Below are positions 35,286 to 47,099 of a stretch of 64,000 nt of DNA, one piece after another. This DNA comes from Epichloe hybrida. Lineage: Eukaryota > Ascomycota > Sordariomycetes > Hypocreales > Clavicipitaceae. The stretch's first letter is position 1; each line of letters begins with the position of its first letter. The stretch is from the NCBI GenBank assembly GCA_019022495.1, contig JAFEKR010000018.1:1-64000 (forward strand). The letters run 5' to 3'. The notes beneath the pieces are model-generated. The model was not told the DNA's origin. It saw nothing but the letters and a program-made list of their open reading frames with translations, and made no database searches. The translations under genes were made by a program, and so were the position numbers.

Positions 35286-36350
35286 ATGGCTTCCCTCATC
35301 TCGGCCGACAACGAGTGGTCCCCGCTCAAGGCGGCCATCGTCGGCAGAGCAGAGCACTCAGCCTTCCCCTCGGAACCCCGGGCCGTGTTCGAAGCGAGCA
35401 TGCCAGCCGAGCATGTGGACGAGTTCAGGCCCGGAAATCCATTTCCCGCCGACATTGTCGCCAAGGCACAAGTCGAGCTTGATCATTTCGCCTCGGTCTT
35501 GCAGCAACACGGCGTCAAGGTCTACCGCCCTGACAAGGTAGATTGGCTCAAGGTCGGCGGGTACACGGGTTCCATGCCCCGAGATACGCTCATGACGGTG
35601 GGCAACACCCTGATCGAGTCTCCCTTTGCCTGGGCTTGTCGTCGTGACGAGGTGGAGCTGGGATACTCAACCATCCTACGCGAGCTGTCGTCGGGCGGCG
35701 GACCGGCCCGCATCTGCCGCGCGCCGACCATTCTCGGCAAGGACACCATCTACGACCAGTCCTTCATCGACGGCACGCGAGGAGGCAGGGCTTGCTCCAA
35801 CGGGACGCCGGTCTGGTCCATCAACAACACGCGTCCGGCATTCGACGTGGCAGACTTTATGAGACTGGGAAATACACTCGTGGGGCAGCTGAGCCACGTC
35901 ACTAACATGAAGGGCGTCGAATACCTGCGGGCCCAGGTCCCGGACGGTTACTCGGTCGAGGTGCTGCACACGACCGATGACCACGCCATGCACATTGACA
36001 CGACGATCCTCCCGCTGCGGCGCGGTCTGGCCGTCTACAACCCAGAGCGCGTGACGGAGCAAGAGCTGCGGAAACACGCCGTCTTTGCGGATTGGGACCT
36101 GCGCGCTTGCCCCCTCAAGCCGAAGCCTCGGGGGCCACCAAGCCCCCCCATGTACATGTGTTCGCCGTGGCTGGTTCTCAATGCGCTGTCCCTTGACGAG
36201 AAGCGCATCTTTGTCGAGGAACAGGACACCGAGTTTGCCAACTGGCTTAAGGAGGAGTTCGGCATGGAGCCGATCATGCTGCCGTTCCAACACGTGAACT
36301 GCCTGGGGGGTTCCTTCCACTGTGCTACGGTCGATCTTGTGCGCGAGTAG
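35286..36350 (+). CDS. Amidinotransferase (glycine/arginine AGAT-like)
   Basis: Single exon, 354 aa from the ATG at 35286. An in-frame ATG at 35220 would add 22 residues (hydrophobic and basic, possibly a targeting sequence). The sequence shows the three catalytic positions of the AGAT family: Asp in PAFDVADFMR (about residue 187), His in AMHIDTTILPL (about 236), and nucleophile Cys in CLGGSFHCATVD (about 346). The enzyme would move an amidino group from arginine to an amine such as glycine, beta-alanine or GABA, giving a guanidino acid and ornithine. Next to a decarboxylase and an NRPS, this suggests a guanidino-acid building block. The acceptor is inferred, not shown. Confidence 0.85.
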   Translation: MASLISADNEWSPLKAAIVGRAEHSAFPSEPRAVFEASMPAEHVDEFRPGNPFPADIVAKAQVELDHFASVLQQHGVKVYRPDKVDWLKVGGYTGSMPRDTLMTVGNTLIESPFAWACRRDEVELGYSTILRELSSGGGPARICRAPTILGKDTIYDQSFIDGTRGGRACSNGTPVWSINNTRPAFDVADFMRLGNTLVGQLSHVTNMKGVEYLRAQVPDGYSVEVLHTTDDHAMHIDTTILPLRRGLAVYNPERVTEQELRKHAVFADWDLRACPLKPKPRGPPSPPMYMCSPWLVLNALSLDEKRIFVEEQDTEFANWLKEEFGMEPIMLPFQHVNCLGGSFHCATVDLVRE

Positions 36351-37257
36351 TCGGTAAGACAGAAGAGACGATGAATCAAGGTTCGATTTGGGACCATTTC
36401 AATACCCCAATGGTGCCACATGTGTGTGAATTGTTTGTGTCCCAACGTGCCGTGATATAATGCATGTTTCGGAGTTGGCGTGTGCGGATTGCCATTGCCC
36501 ATCCCTCGGACGAGTCAACGGCCAGAGAGAGAGAAATGATGCATCGACACCGGGACCCATTGCTGATTGAGAACAACATACAAGGCAGCAAGTACTCCCT
36601 CCCACCCTAGGTGTTGTGCAAAGCCTCGGAACTTGTTGAAGAAGTTGGCCGCCGCCCGAGCTGAAAATGGTCGCTGATCTTCCACTGCGCTAAAGAGAGA
36701 GAGGAGGGAAGAAATGCGCGGGCAAGGTCTAAAGCATACGACGGCACGCCACCTACGGAGTACGCTAGATCTGTCCCCCTGTCGATTACAAGAAAAACCC
36801 ATGACTTACTACTAAGAGGTCTCACACTCAGTTCAGCCGCTTTGGTGCAATCCAGTCACGCCGGAAACCCCCTCTCCAGCTTGCTTTCCCACAGCAGGAT
36901 GAGACAAATAGTCAAAATTCCAAAAGTCGGTTCCGACCCGTCCGTCCGGCCATTGCATTCCAGCGCAGGGGGCGTGAACAAGTTGCACGCGGCTCAATCC
37001 CCTGCCAACACGGGTGGCACCATTGGGAAAGCTTATTCAACTCGTGGAACTCTATCATGGACCCACGATGGAACATTTATGCTGCTGCGGATAGGCAATG
37101 GGCCCACGTCCAAGTGCGGGATGGGCGGGGGGAGGAGATTACGTTCGAGAGTGTGCACGATTTACGGACTCGTTTCGGTTTTGTATTGATGTTGATATTG
37201 ATGTATTAATATTGGAAAACATGACATGGCTAGGACGAAATGTCCCGGCCCGCAAGT
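36351..37257. other. Intergenic, tail-to-tail between amidinotransferase and ABC transporter
   Basis: No gene is recognised; it holds both 3' flanks. A TACGGAGTA motif at 36754-36762 recurs in the P450 and NRPS promoters. Confidence 0.4.
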
Positions 37258-40200
37258 TTAATCCGCGGTGCTGGCTGTAGCCGTGTATAGCTTGTAGAAC
37301 GGTGAAGTCGGGTCGGCAACAAGTTCACGTGGATTTCCAGATTCCACAATCTTCCCCTTGTCAATGAGCACGATGCGGTCGTAGTCGAGCACCGTGTGTA
37401 GCTTGTGAGCAACGGCTATCAAGGTGCGGCCTTCAAGCTCCTCTCGTAGTATTCGCTGCATTAGTTCGTCCGTTTCCGAATCAACACTGTTTTCCTAGTC
37501 AGACACTTGGAGCTTCTCAAGACGACACAGGCAGCCGGGGTTGTGTGTAGTGTGCTTTGTTGTGATTCATACCTGCTTGTTGCCTCATCGATGATGACAA
37601 TGTTGCCTGGGCGCGCAATCGCACGGGCCAGACAGAATAGCTGCCGCTGGCCGTGAGACAGGGCGTCCTCGCTCATCGGCGCGTCGAGCCCGCCGCGGCT
37701 AGCTAGCATGTCCCAAAGTTGAACGGTGCGCAGCGTGTCAATCATGCGCTCGTCAGTCGTGAGGCCCAGGGGGTCAACGTTCTCACGCACGCTTCCCTGC
37801 AGGAAAAATGGTTCCTGGGGCAATGTGTTGAGACGCTTCCGCAATTCATCACGCGGTACTTGGCTGATATCTTGGCCGTCAATGACGATTCTTCCAGTGT
37901 CAAGCTCAACCATGCGAAGGATGGTTAGGAGAAGTGATGATTTGCCACTGCAAGAGAAGAAGAAGAAAAATACCAAGTTGGCATGTCAGCTCATACCATG
38001 GAATCTGCAACTTTACACCGCCGTTATGGTATGCTCACCTCCCAGTTCGCCCGCAAAGGGCAACCTTTTCTCCCGGCTGTATCGCCAGATCAAATCCTTC
38101 CAAAACAGGCTTTACAGATGTTTCGTAGGAGGCTGAAATATTTTCAAAGACAATGACACCGGCCGACGGCCAATCGTCTGGCAAGTTCTCCACCTCCGAA
38201 CCCGAGGATTCTGGCGCAGTATCGTCGACAAAGGCTTTAACGCGGCTGATGGCACCAAGCGCTGTCTCTAGTTGCGTCCACTGGGTGACGAATGCCTGGA
38301 GAACGCCGCTGAAACTGATTACGTTGAACAGGGCCACGCCAAGAAATCCCGTCGATCCATTGCGCACCTGGGTCGCGAATGAAACCAGCATCACGGCAAT
38401 GCCACCTGCCAACAGGTCCAGTACGATGGTGAGCCATCGTTGGATGCACCATAGCAGGTAGTATGGTTTCTGCGAAGCGTCAAGAACCTCGTAGCTTCGC
38501 TCCATGTACTCTGAGGACCATCCATAGGCACGTATACAGGAGACACCGCCTAATGTCTCGATGAAATGAGAAAACAGAGGCGCCTTGGTTTCGATGTCAA
38601 GCAAGCGCAGCTGGCGGGAAGTGCGTAGATAAAATGTTTGGATAAGGGAGATGAGGACTACGCAAACAGGAATAGCAGCAGCGACATAGCCGGACCCAGT
38701 GAAGACCAGCACCGCTGCGACGATGACGCCGAGAAAGTTCAAGACGGTCTCATCAAGAGACTGTGGAAGATCGCTGTCGATGAGCTGTAGATCCTGGCTG
38801 AATCTATTCGTAGTTGATCCGGCATTGGTCGACGTCAAGAAAGAGGTAGATGCGCTGTATTGGCAATTAATATTGACCTCCTAGTCCAAGGAGAGAACAC
38901 GTCTGGCTGCTTACCGCATAGTAGTATCGAGTAAAAGTTGATGGAATTTGTGTGACGTCTTTGGAACTAGCAACATCCGGAAAGCCCTGTAGATATAGAC
39001 GGGTTAGGCTTCTTCGCGATGTACAGTGTGTCATGGTTGAGCCGGCAAACCATACCAGTCAGATCCCATGCAGCCCAACACGGCCAAAGCCGCGAGGCCG
39101 AAATACACGCCCAGCCAGTATTCGATGTTCTCATTCGGGTGTTCTTTGTTGTAGTCGGTCCACCACTGCAGCCAGATTGCTGGAAAAGATCCAGGTTAGC
39201 AGGTGGCCGGAGGGGGAGAGTTCCACGAATACCTACAAGGGAAGCTGAGACCAAAGGTGTAGGCTGCGCAGATGAAGAGATATATGGAGAAGGTCCATCC
39301 ACCGGCGACTTTGATGTAGTAGGTGTAGACCTGCAGGTCGCTCGTCTCGCGGCCAGAACCTTGTTCGTCGTCCTCGTCGGCCAGGCCGAGTTTTCTCGGT
39401 ACATGTCCTCTGGCAGCTCCAAAATTTCGTGCCGTGATGTCTCAGCCGTTGGTAGACTCGCCAGGCGCTGCACATAGCCACCAGACCTTGAGACTTGTTC
39501 AAGAGTGCCTTGCTCGGCTATACTACCATCCTTATTGAGGACGATGATGTGGTCGGCAAAACGAAGATGACCAGCTGCAATTATTCAGCGAGTTGACGCG
39601 GCATCAACAGAGTAGCTAGATGACAGTACCTGAATTTGTGGCAGCAACAACTGTTGATTTCAATTTTTTGAGAATACCCCCAGCGTCGAAGACAGCCTTG
39701 AGAATGCTGGCCTCGGTTGCACGATCGAGTCCTGTGAGGACATCGTCCAAGATTATGAGAGGTTTTCTAGAGTAGAGAGCGCGAGCTAATGACTAAACGT
39801 TTTTGTGAGTTGAGAACACAGAAACAAACAGACTGACGTCTTAAAAGACAAAGAGAAAGAAAAGATTATAAAGAAGTCGGACATAAAACTCACCACACGC
39901 ATTTGCTGGCCGCCACTTAGACGCGAGCCCCGAGTGCCGGTTCTTGTTTGGTCTCCATCAGGCAGGTCTTCAAAGTCAATATTTAGCGAACACGCACGAA
40001 TGACGGTATTGTACCACTCAGTGTCCCACGCAGACATTCCCAGGATGTTGCTTCGCACCGTGCCCCAGGTGATCCATGGCGACTGGGGAGCAAATGCACA
40101 CGTGGAATAGTGCGAAACGACGGAGCCCGAAACCTCGGGCAATTCGCCCAAGAGGAGTCGCAGCAATGTCGATTTGCCTGAGCCCACGGGCCCAACAACC

Positions 40201-42566
40201 ATGGTGGTCTGGCCGCGAGTGATGTCCAAAGTTAAGTCCTTAACAATCATTTTCTCGGATGAGTACCCTCCCGCGGCGTCTTCGAAGCTGACCGCACTGC
40301 TGCTAATACTGGGAGAAAGTCCAGGCGCATCGACAGGATTCGGTTGAACGGCATTCTCGACATTCACCGAGTCCGACTTTTGCGGCAACTCCCAAGGTCC
40401 TGAAATGCGAGCATGTTCAATAGCGGGTATTGTTCTATAGTCTTCTCTCTCATCAGACAAGATATATGTTTGTACGCGAGAGAATGCATTCGCAATAGTT
40501 TGAAAATCCTCGAAGCCGTGTAAGAGGGACATGACAGGCTTATCCTGCAACTGAAAAAGACTCAAAACTGCAAACGCAGCCCCTTCTGTCAAGGTCTCTG
40601 TGTTGTTGACCTTGGCCAAGATGACGTAAGTACCAAGACCCAAGACGGGGGCGAAAGTGAACGTGCAGTTTGCTATCAGAGGTACCCGAATCAGCATGGA
40701 CTATGCTTGGGGGGGGGGGTCACGGAGTGCGCGGGGGATGGGCTCACCGGCGCCAGTCTCCAACACAGATAAGAGACGGAAAAGACGCGAGGCTCTGATC
40801 TCTTTGGTTCTGAGACTGGAGATGATCTTGTGAATGGTGTTTGTTAAGCCAGCCATTCTGATTGCTTTCATCGTTCCCAAAGTCTTGGAGGTTACAGCCA
40901 AACGTTTCTCGATAGCCTCGAGCCATGGCACTTGTGCATTCCCGGCTGCCGTGGCAATAGGGATACCGACGACAAGACACACTGTGAGATTTTAGCAATT
41001 CGTGTCCGTGGCAGCTTCAGCGCTAAGCATTAGGCTGCACTCACAGGCGATGAAGACTGTAGGAGGAACGACAGCGATGCCAAGGAACCTGGAAAGAAGC
41101 CACAAGGATAGGGCTAGCTCCACGAGGCTGGCATAAGCATCATGCAGAATTTGCATGCACAGCCCGATACGATCAATGTCAGCGCTCATGAGCGTGATGG
41201 CTTCGGCATCCTTGACAGCACTGGCGCTGAGGCGAAGAGTTTTGCCAAATATCAGGGTGATCAAACTGCCGCGGAACATTGTCAAAACACGATAAGTCAT
41301 GTGCTCGTACCAGGCGAGACACATCTATACGGGACGCAATTAGATCAAGAACGAGGGTTCGGGCGGGGAGAAGTCCATCGTACCGCTTTGCCAAGGTGAA
41401 CGAGAGCATACGCTCCAATGAGGCCGTAACCAATGTTTCGGGTATTTGGGCCGTCCGGCTCAGCAGTAAAATCAAGAACTCGTTGTACAAGGAACGGTTC
41501 GGCGAAGGTGAAGCCAATGTAGGCGAGGCGGGGCAAGCAACCAGCAAGGAGATCCCATTTGTAATGAACCATGAAGACCCGAAGCAAAGCCATTTTGCCA
41601 GACTTGTTGGCTAGGGCAAGTAGAATGTTAGTGAAGGGGTCAAGCGGCCATTAAAATACGACTTTCTTGACAGCAGCTACCTTTGTCCCATCTTTCCAAA
41701 AGGCTAGTGGGTCGAGAGGCGTCGAGAATATCTTGGTCGAGTGGTGTCAGGTTGTCCACGGTCAAAAGTGTTGTATACCCTTTGAGGAGCAAACGGTCTA
41801 GCCAGACAAACAACACTCTGTTGTAGATCGAGGCCGCAGCTTCTGGAGATGTGTCTCTCCATTGTGTCATAAGGAGTCTGCGCTTCTCAGTCACTTCCGC
41901 GGCGAAAATTACCAATTTGACAAAGTAGCTGGTGAGTTGGATTGGAGCCACGAGATGATAGCCGGGTATGAAGAAAACGGTTCGCGAGCTGGCCAGGTCC
42001 AACAAGCTAGACACTCCAAGGTAGAGACACAGGACAGTTGAGGGCCGAACAGATCGGACGTGCTCCAGGCATGAAACATAGAGAAGCCAAGTAAAACTGG
42101 CGATGACAATGACTGTCGCGGGCAAGGTGAGTCTAGTGGTGGGAGTATTCGGGTCAGCCCGAAGCACCAGCAAAACAATCTGGAGTACTACGTAAATAGC
42201 GAAGGTCGCCTAAGCACCACACCGTGTTAACTAGTAGCTTCTCATGCGTTGTTGAAACGACAAGTCGAGGGAGGACAGAAGTACAAATTTCAGAGCAAAA
42301 AGCCACGATCGTTTGACTTTGGTACTATTGTTGCACAGAAACCTGACTCGAGGGATGAGAACGAGAACTATACGCTGGCTTAGCAGGACGGCGATGCAGA
42401 CAGAGCAAGTAGATTGCCAATTGGCCGTACCCGTGAGCAGAAGAGGCAAAAGAGTGAGAATGCTCTCTTCGAAGAGAAGCGTGAAATCGAAGCCATTGAG
42501 GCAAGAGTATGCCACTGTGGGACCAAAAACATCGTGAAGGTCTATTGAACAGGACTTCCTGGCCAT
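37258..42566 (-). CDS. ABCC-type multidrug exporter (full-length ABC transporter)
   Basis: Fourteen exons can be joined with phases that agree: 42566-42285, 42209-41681, 41610-41384, 41324-41045, 40981-40767, 40700-39894, 39792-39630, 39574-39458, 39407-39237, 39179-39056, 38986-38915, 38854-38039, 37947-37573, 37486-37258. The total is 4407 nt, or 1468 aa, the usual ABCC size. The layout is TMD0-TMD1-NBD1-TMD2-NBD2. NBD1 has GPVGSGKST, LSGGQ and LIILDDV (Asp instead of the catalytic Glu, as in many ABCC proteins). NBD2 has GRTGSGKSS, LSHGQ, IVIIDEAT and the H-loop VAHKLHTV. The intron 5 donor (GTGTTG at 40766) and intron 8 donor (GTCTAC) are weak but are the only phase-compatible choices I found. 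It probably exports or detoxifies the cluster's peptide. Confidence 0.85.
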
Positions 42567-43591
42567 ACTAGGCGAGCGTGCTGCTTGTAATGCGCGGCGT
42601 GCTTCTTGGTGATGCTCGCAGGGAGAGAGGGTTCAGGTTGGCTCTGGGGAGCTGGCGAGCCGAATTGCGACGTCGACAAGTCATTGAGGGGAGGAGTCGG
42701 GGTCGGGGGACTCAGGGGGGGGGAACTGCCGGGCTGACATGGAGAGTCAAATTCACCGATTGGAATCGACGATGAAGAGCGGAGGAAAAAGTGCAGAGAC
42801 AGGAAATTGCGGGAGCATCGTGCCCCCAAGCTTCATCGAAATCTCATCTTTACAAAATTGTGTTGATCAGGATTCAGCAGTGGGCCCACTTTCACGTTGC
42901 CGTCCCGTCCAGATAACCCCACCCCTTGGGACGGGGCTTATGTACATGTACACTCCCCTGCGTCTCCAACCTGATCTCGACTAGCTTAAACACAAACAAT
43001 GCGGAGCGAATTGAACCGCCATGAGGCCCATGACGGCGCTAAATGAATATTGATCTGCGCTTAGGAATTGATCGTACGTGTGGTAATCTGTAGCCGATTT
43101 TCTTTCCATCCCCTTGAGTGGGGTAAGGCAACAACCAGGTCACGGGAGTCGACCCACCTCTTCTTCAATACTTCGCTAGTGCCTTGATCGCGAAGTCAAA
43201 GGCGGAAGAGGCAGCCGCTATAATATATGCAATGTATCTCTTTATACTAACAGAAATTAGAAGGATTTATATTATAGTAATATTTCCACCTAAATTAAAG
43301 TACCCTTTAGCTACCCTAGTTTTAATTAGTCAAACCTGCTTTTCGTGACCTGGCTGTTGCCTTACCGCACTCAAAGGGATACGAGTGCACTTATCTACCT
43401 CAAAAAGGGAGTAGCGAAGTCGACTTTCTCTATTGACATTTGGTCCGAGTTACTACAGGGTAGCACCAGCACAGGTCACGTGAAAAATGTGATGCGCCAA
43501 AGCGCTGGATCAAGTCGCACCATCAGGATGCAGGATTCGATCCAAAACGCGAACGCATCACACATTTCATTAGTTTGCCGACTCTCATCAA
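42567..43591. other. Intergenic between ABC transporter start and P450 end
   Basis: It contains the ABC transporter promoter. Around 43215-43340 the DNA turns AT-rich with TTATATTATAG-like text, resembling a short RIP-mutated relic. An inexact inverted pair (AATGTGATGCGC near 43488, ACGCATCACACATT near 43554) lies just 3' of the P450. No gene. Confidence 0.45.
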
Positions 43592-45239
43592 TCAGACAGT
43601 CATGAAGGCGTGCGGTTGCTGCTGCTGCGCACTCGCCCCGCCTCCCACTCGTCTGAAGCGGAGGTCACATCGCCGGCCGCGCGGCATGGCATTCTGCGTC
43701 CCGAGCTGTTCCATGTTCCTGTCCGTCGTTGTTGACTGGGTATCTTCGCAAAGCGCAAACTCCAACACGATGCCCGCGATCAAGAGCTTGATCTCTGCCA
43801 CGGCGAATGCTTTGCCCAGACAAAGACGCGCGCCATAGCCGAAAGGCATGTAGCAAGACTCCATGGCGCGCAGGGTCGCCTCGTCGGCCTCCAGCCAGCG
43901 TTCGGGCCTGTACGCGTGAGCGTCTGCAAAGACGTCTGGCCTGTGATGTATCGACACAGTCGACGTCGACACGATGGTCTGGATGGCGGCTCTGCTTTTA
44001 GCCATCAAAGATGCTGTTGTTTCAGGGGCTTAGAAGAACAAAGGGACACCACGCAGTGGCACTCACCCCGGCAGGGAGCACGATGTTGCTGTACGCCTTG
44101 GTAGCAGGCACAACCCTCTCGGCCCTTCCGCTCGACAGCGGGTTCAGGCGGCTGGATTCTCGGATGCAAGCATCCAAGATTGGTGCCGTCATGATGTCGT
44201 CGAAGCCGGGCAAGCCGCCGTCGCCGCTGGGCAGGGCAAGAAGCTCGGCTCGGATGCGGTCCTGCCACGCCGTGTGACAGGCCAGATTCCAAAGCGTGTA
44301 GGTCAGCGCGAGAGCCACGGTGGTCTGGGCCGCGTGGAGGTTATCCAGAATCTCGGCCGCGATCCACGAAACGGGGTAGGGCTCCCCATCCGGCGTCTTC
44401 GCGTTACTCAGCTGGTGGACCAGCGAGCCGGCGACCATCTTTTCTGGATTCGTTCTCGCAGACAGGATCTTTTCCATGTTCCAGTCGGTCAACCTCTCCT
44501 CGGCCGACAGGAAAGTCGGGTCGTTCCTGGCGAAGGACAGGGCAGCCCTGGTGACCTTGTGCGCCAGGGGAAAGTTGTAGGAAAAGTTGTTCCAGACCTC
44601 GACCTCCTTCCAGCCTTCCAGGATCGCGCGCTCCTCGCACTCGGTATCCTCGATGGTGCGGGCGCACAGCGCGGGACCGTATACCAGGCTGGTGATGTTG
44701 TCGAACGAGTAGAAGTTGCAGTAGAGCAGGACGTCGACCGTCGGCCGCACCGCAACCTCCTTGTTCAACTGGTCGAGGAACTTGCTGACATTGGTCCACA
44801 TGGGCTGCAGCATGGCCGACTTGTAGAGCGAGGTTGGCTGGTAAAAGGCAAAGGTTCGCTTGAGCACGTGGCGGTGCTCTCGAACATCGAGGGTGCAGAA
44901 GATTGGCCGCTGGCCATACATGACGAAGTTGTCAAAGTATTTACTCTTGGGGTGCCGCCCGCTGGAGCCGTATATCTCCCTCGTCAGGGCCGCGCTGGAG
45001 AAGGAAACCTCGCCTGGAGCAACGAGCACAATGTCGCCGTACTTGCGATGCCACTCGTGGATTTTGTCGATGCGACGCAGCCACATATCATGGTAGACGG
45101 CCCAGTAGCGGGTAATCTTGCACAGCCTCGGCCCCGGAACATGTTTGTACGGCGACCAGAATAGGGCGTAGACGACTCTACCGGCAGCGAGGCTCACCAG
45201 CAGGGCAAATAGTAGACCAGCAAGGGCGTAGGGAGTCAT
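43592..45239 (-). CDS. Cytochrome P450 monooxygenase
   Basis: Two exons, 45239-44067 and 43978-43592, make 519 aa; the intron is 43979-44066 (GTGAGT...CCAG, phase 0). The N-terminal membrane anchor is MTPYALAGLLFALLVSLAAG, then a proline-rich hinge (KHVPGPRL). The K-helix ExxR is in CIRESSRLNP, and the heme-binding loop is MPFGYGARLCLGKA with the axial Cys. It is predicted to be ER-bound and to oxidise an amino-acid precursor or the peptide of the adjacent NRPS cluster. It is divergent from the NRPS with 1.86 kb between them, so shared regulation is plausible. The enzyme looks intact. Confidence 0.87.
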
Positions 45240-45247
45240 TCTGGGTG

Positions 45248-45249
<2 letters not shown>

Positions 45250-45280
<31 letters not shown>
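45250..45280. repeat. T31 homopolymer upstream of the P450
   Basis: A run of 31 T on the plus strand lies 11 bp before the P450 start codon on the opposite strand. It reads as a poly-A tract in the P450 5' leader. Its length is likely to be variable or error-prone in sequencing. Confidence 0.9.
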
Positions 45281-45284
<4 letters not shown>

Positions 45285-47099
45285 CTCCGATCGTGTGATA
45301 TCTGAATATAGTCACTGCTCGACCGGAACAAGCAGACGAGCGAAATTGTAGTAGCAAATGATATGCTTTGGCAAGGAAAGACAAGGACTTGGCTCCATCT
45401 ATAAAAGATGACTGGCTGGACCTACGGAGTAGAGCAACCAAGCCAGAATTGGCCCAGAGGGTCTAGCTGGCATAACCCAGACAAGACAAGAAAGTAGTCA
45501 ACGATTGGAGTGATGGGGATTACATCATGCACGGCCAGTCTGGCCAGTATCCAACCAATCCCCCCTGTATTTGTCCATGCGAAAAGTCTAAGCTGAGGTC
45601 ACCGGGATATTCCTGCAAATGCGGACCGTACATGCGTATGGAGAAGAACCATGGTCCGTTGGAACCACACGGGAAACTTTGCGCCTATTGCAAGAAACTG
45701 AAACTTTCTCGTCGGACATGCTGTCATGCTGTCATGATCGAAGCGGGGGGGGGGGGGTTTCCTTTGTTCCCTCTACTCGGTACTCGTACTTTGGTTTCTC
45801 TCGCCGCACAAGGGGGGGGGTGCATGCAACAGGTTTGTTGTTCTGTCGTGTCAATCTTCACATGCATGTCTCTTTACTACTTTATTTCTTTGCTTTTTGG
45901 TGCGGCGCCATGCGTGAATCCATCACGTAACCAATTCCACAGTCAAGCTAGGGGAGTGTGTAGTCTAGCTGCACGTAGAATGTAAGAGCTACTCCGGGAG
46001 TAATATAACGTCGCCTTCTCCTGGTCTCCACCCCCCTCCCCAGCCTTTTTCGCTTTCCAGGCTCGGCTCCTCATTGGCTCCTACATACTAACTAATATTA
46101 CTAAGTCGTGCTCGAAAACTGCGTGAGAACAAACAACTGAGGTGGTTCCCATTCGAGGAGGGATGTAATCCGTACATACATAATATCATGCAAGTAGTCA
46201 CTAGGCCTAAAACGGAAGAGGCTCCTTTCCACGTAAATTTGCAAAAGGAGTGACCTCGATTCCGTCACGTCAGGAAGCAGAGCAGGGCCATGGCGCTAGC
46301 ATTGAGCTGAAAGCTCCGATTGAGACGATGCTACTTCATCAAGTTGTTGATTGATGCGATTGATGTAGATCGTCCAGCTTGAGCGGCTCCACACAGCGGG
46401 CCGCCTCCGAAAGAGCTCAGCTTCGGGAGGGGGGGCCAGGGACGGCGGTGTCGGGCTTTGTGTGTTCACTGTTATTGCAATTTCTCTACTCCGTACGTAG
46501 GCCGTAGTCCGTAGTTCCGTCTGTCCCCTGCCCGGCTGGTCTGCTGGTCGGCAAACTACATGTATCCATCGAGCTGACCCCCCCCCCGGCAACCCGGTAG
46601 CTGGGCACTACTCCGTACATACAATGTGGGCCAAACGCGCCATCGACGAGACAGTGCGACCCGACATGGTTCACTGCGCCCGGAGATCACAGTCCGTGAC
46701 GACATGGAGTTTTGCATGAGCCGTGAACCACGACGCCGTAAGCCGTAAGTCGCAAGTAATGAAACTAGTCATTATGCGAGGCCGGCAGTTGGTGCTGGTG
46801 CCCCGTACCGACCACCCAGTAGAGCGAGTATGTACACACGCACTAGACGGCGAAGAATTGAAAGCGGGCATCCCAACGTCAATCCCATTCGCATCCCCAT
46901 CCCCATCCCCATCTCGTGAAGACGGATTACAAAGTGTTTCTTTGGAAAATATGACCCAGAGGAACCCGGAGTGACTGGTACAGGAAATATCCCTACTTGT
47001 TGCTCACCAACATAGCCCTCTCCCGGCAGTACTGCAGTACTCATACCCTTTCTCCTCTCTCCCACGATATCGATATCCTGTACAAGACGAGAAAAATAC
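45281..47099. promoter_or_regulatory. Bidirectional promoter region, P450 / NRPS
   Basis: About 1.8 kb lies between divergent start codons. It has TACGGAGTA or its complement at 45423-45431, 46487-46495 and 46609-46617, long G and C runs (near 45744, 45811, 46580), and a CATCCC tandem at about 46889-46914. No transcription-factor gene is present. Confidence 0.5.

Noticed and set aside
39400..39460. Frameshift in the ABC transporter linker
   Set aside because: A 50-nt intron (39408-39457) with compatible phase explains the frame change and the total length stays a multiple of three.
44274..45164. Long plus-strand open frame opposite the P450
   Set aside because: It is the antisense shadow of a P450 with clear motifs, and has no domains of its own.
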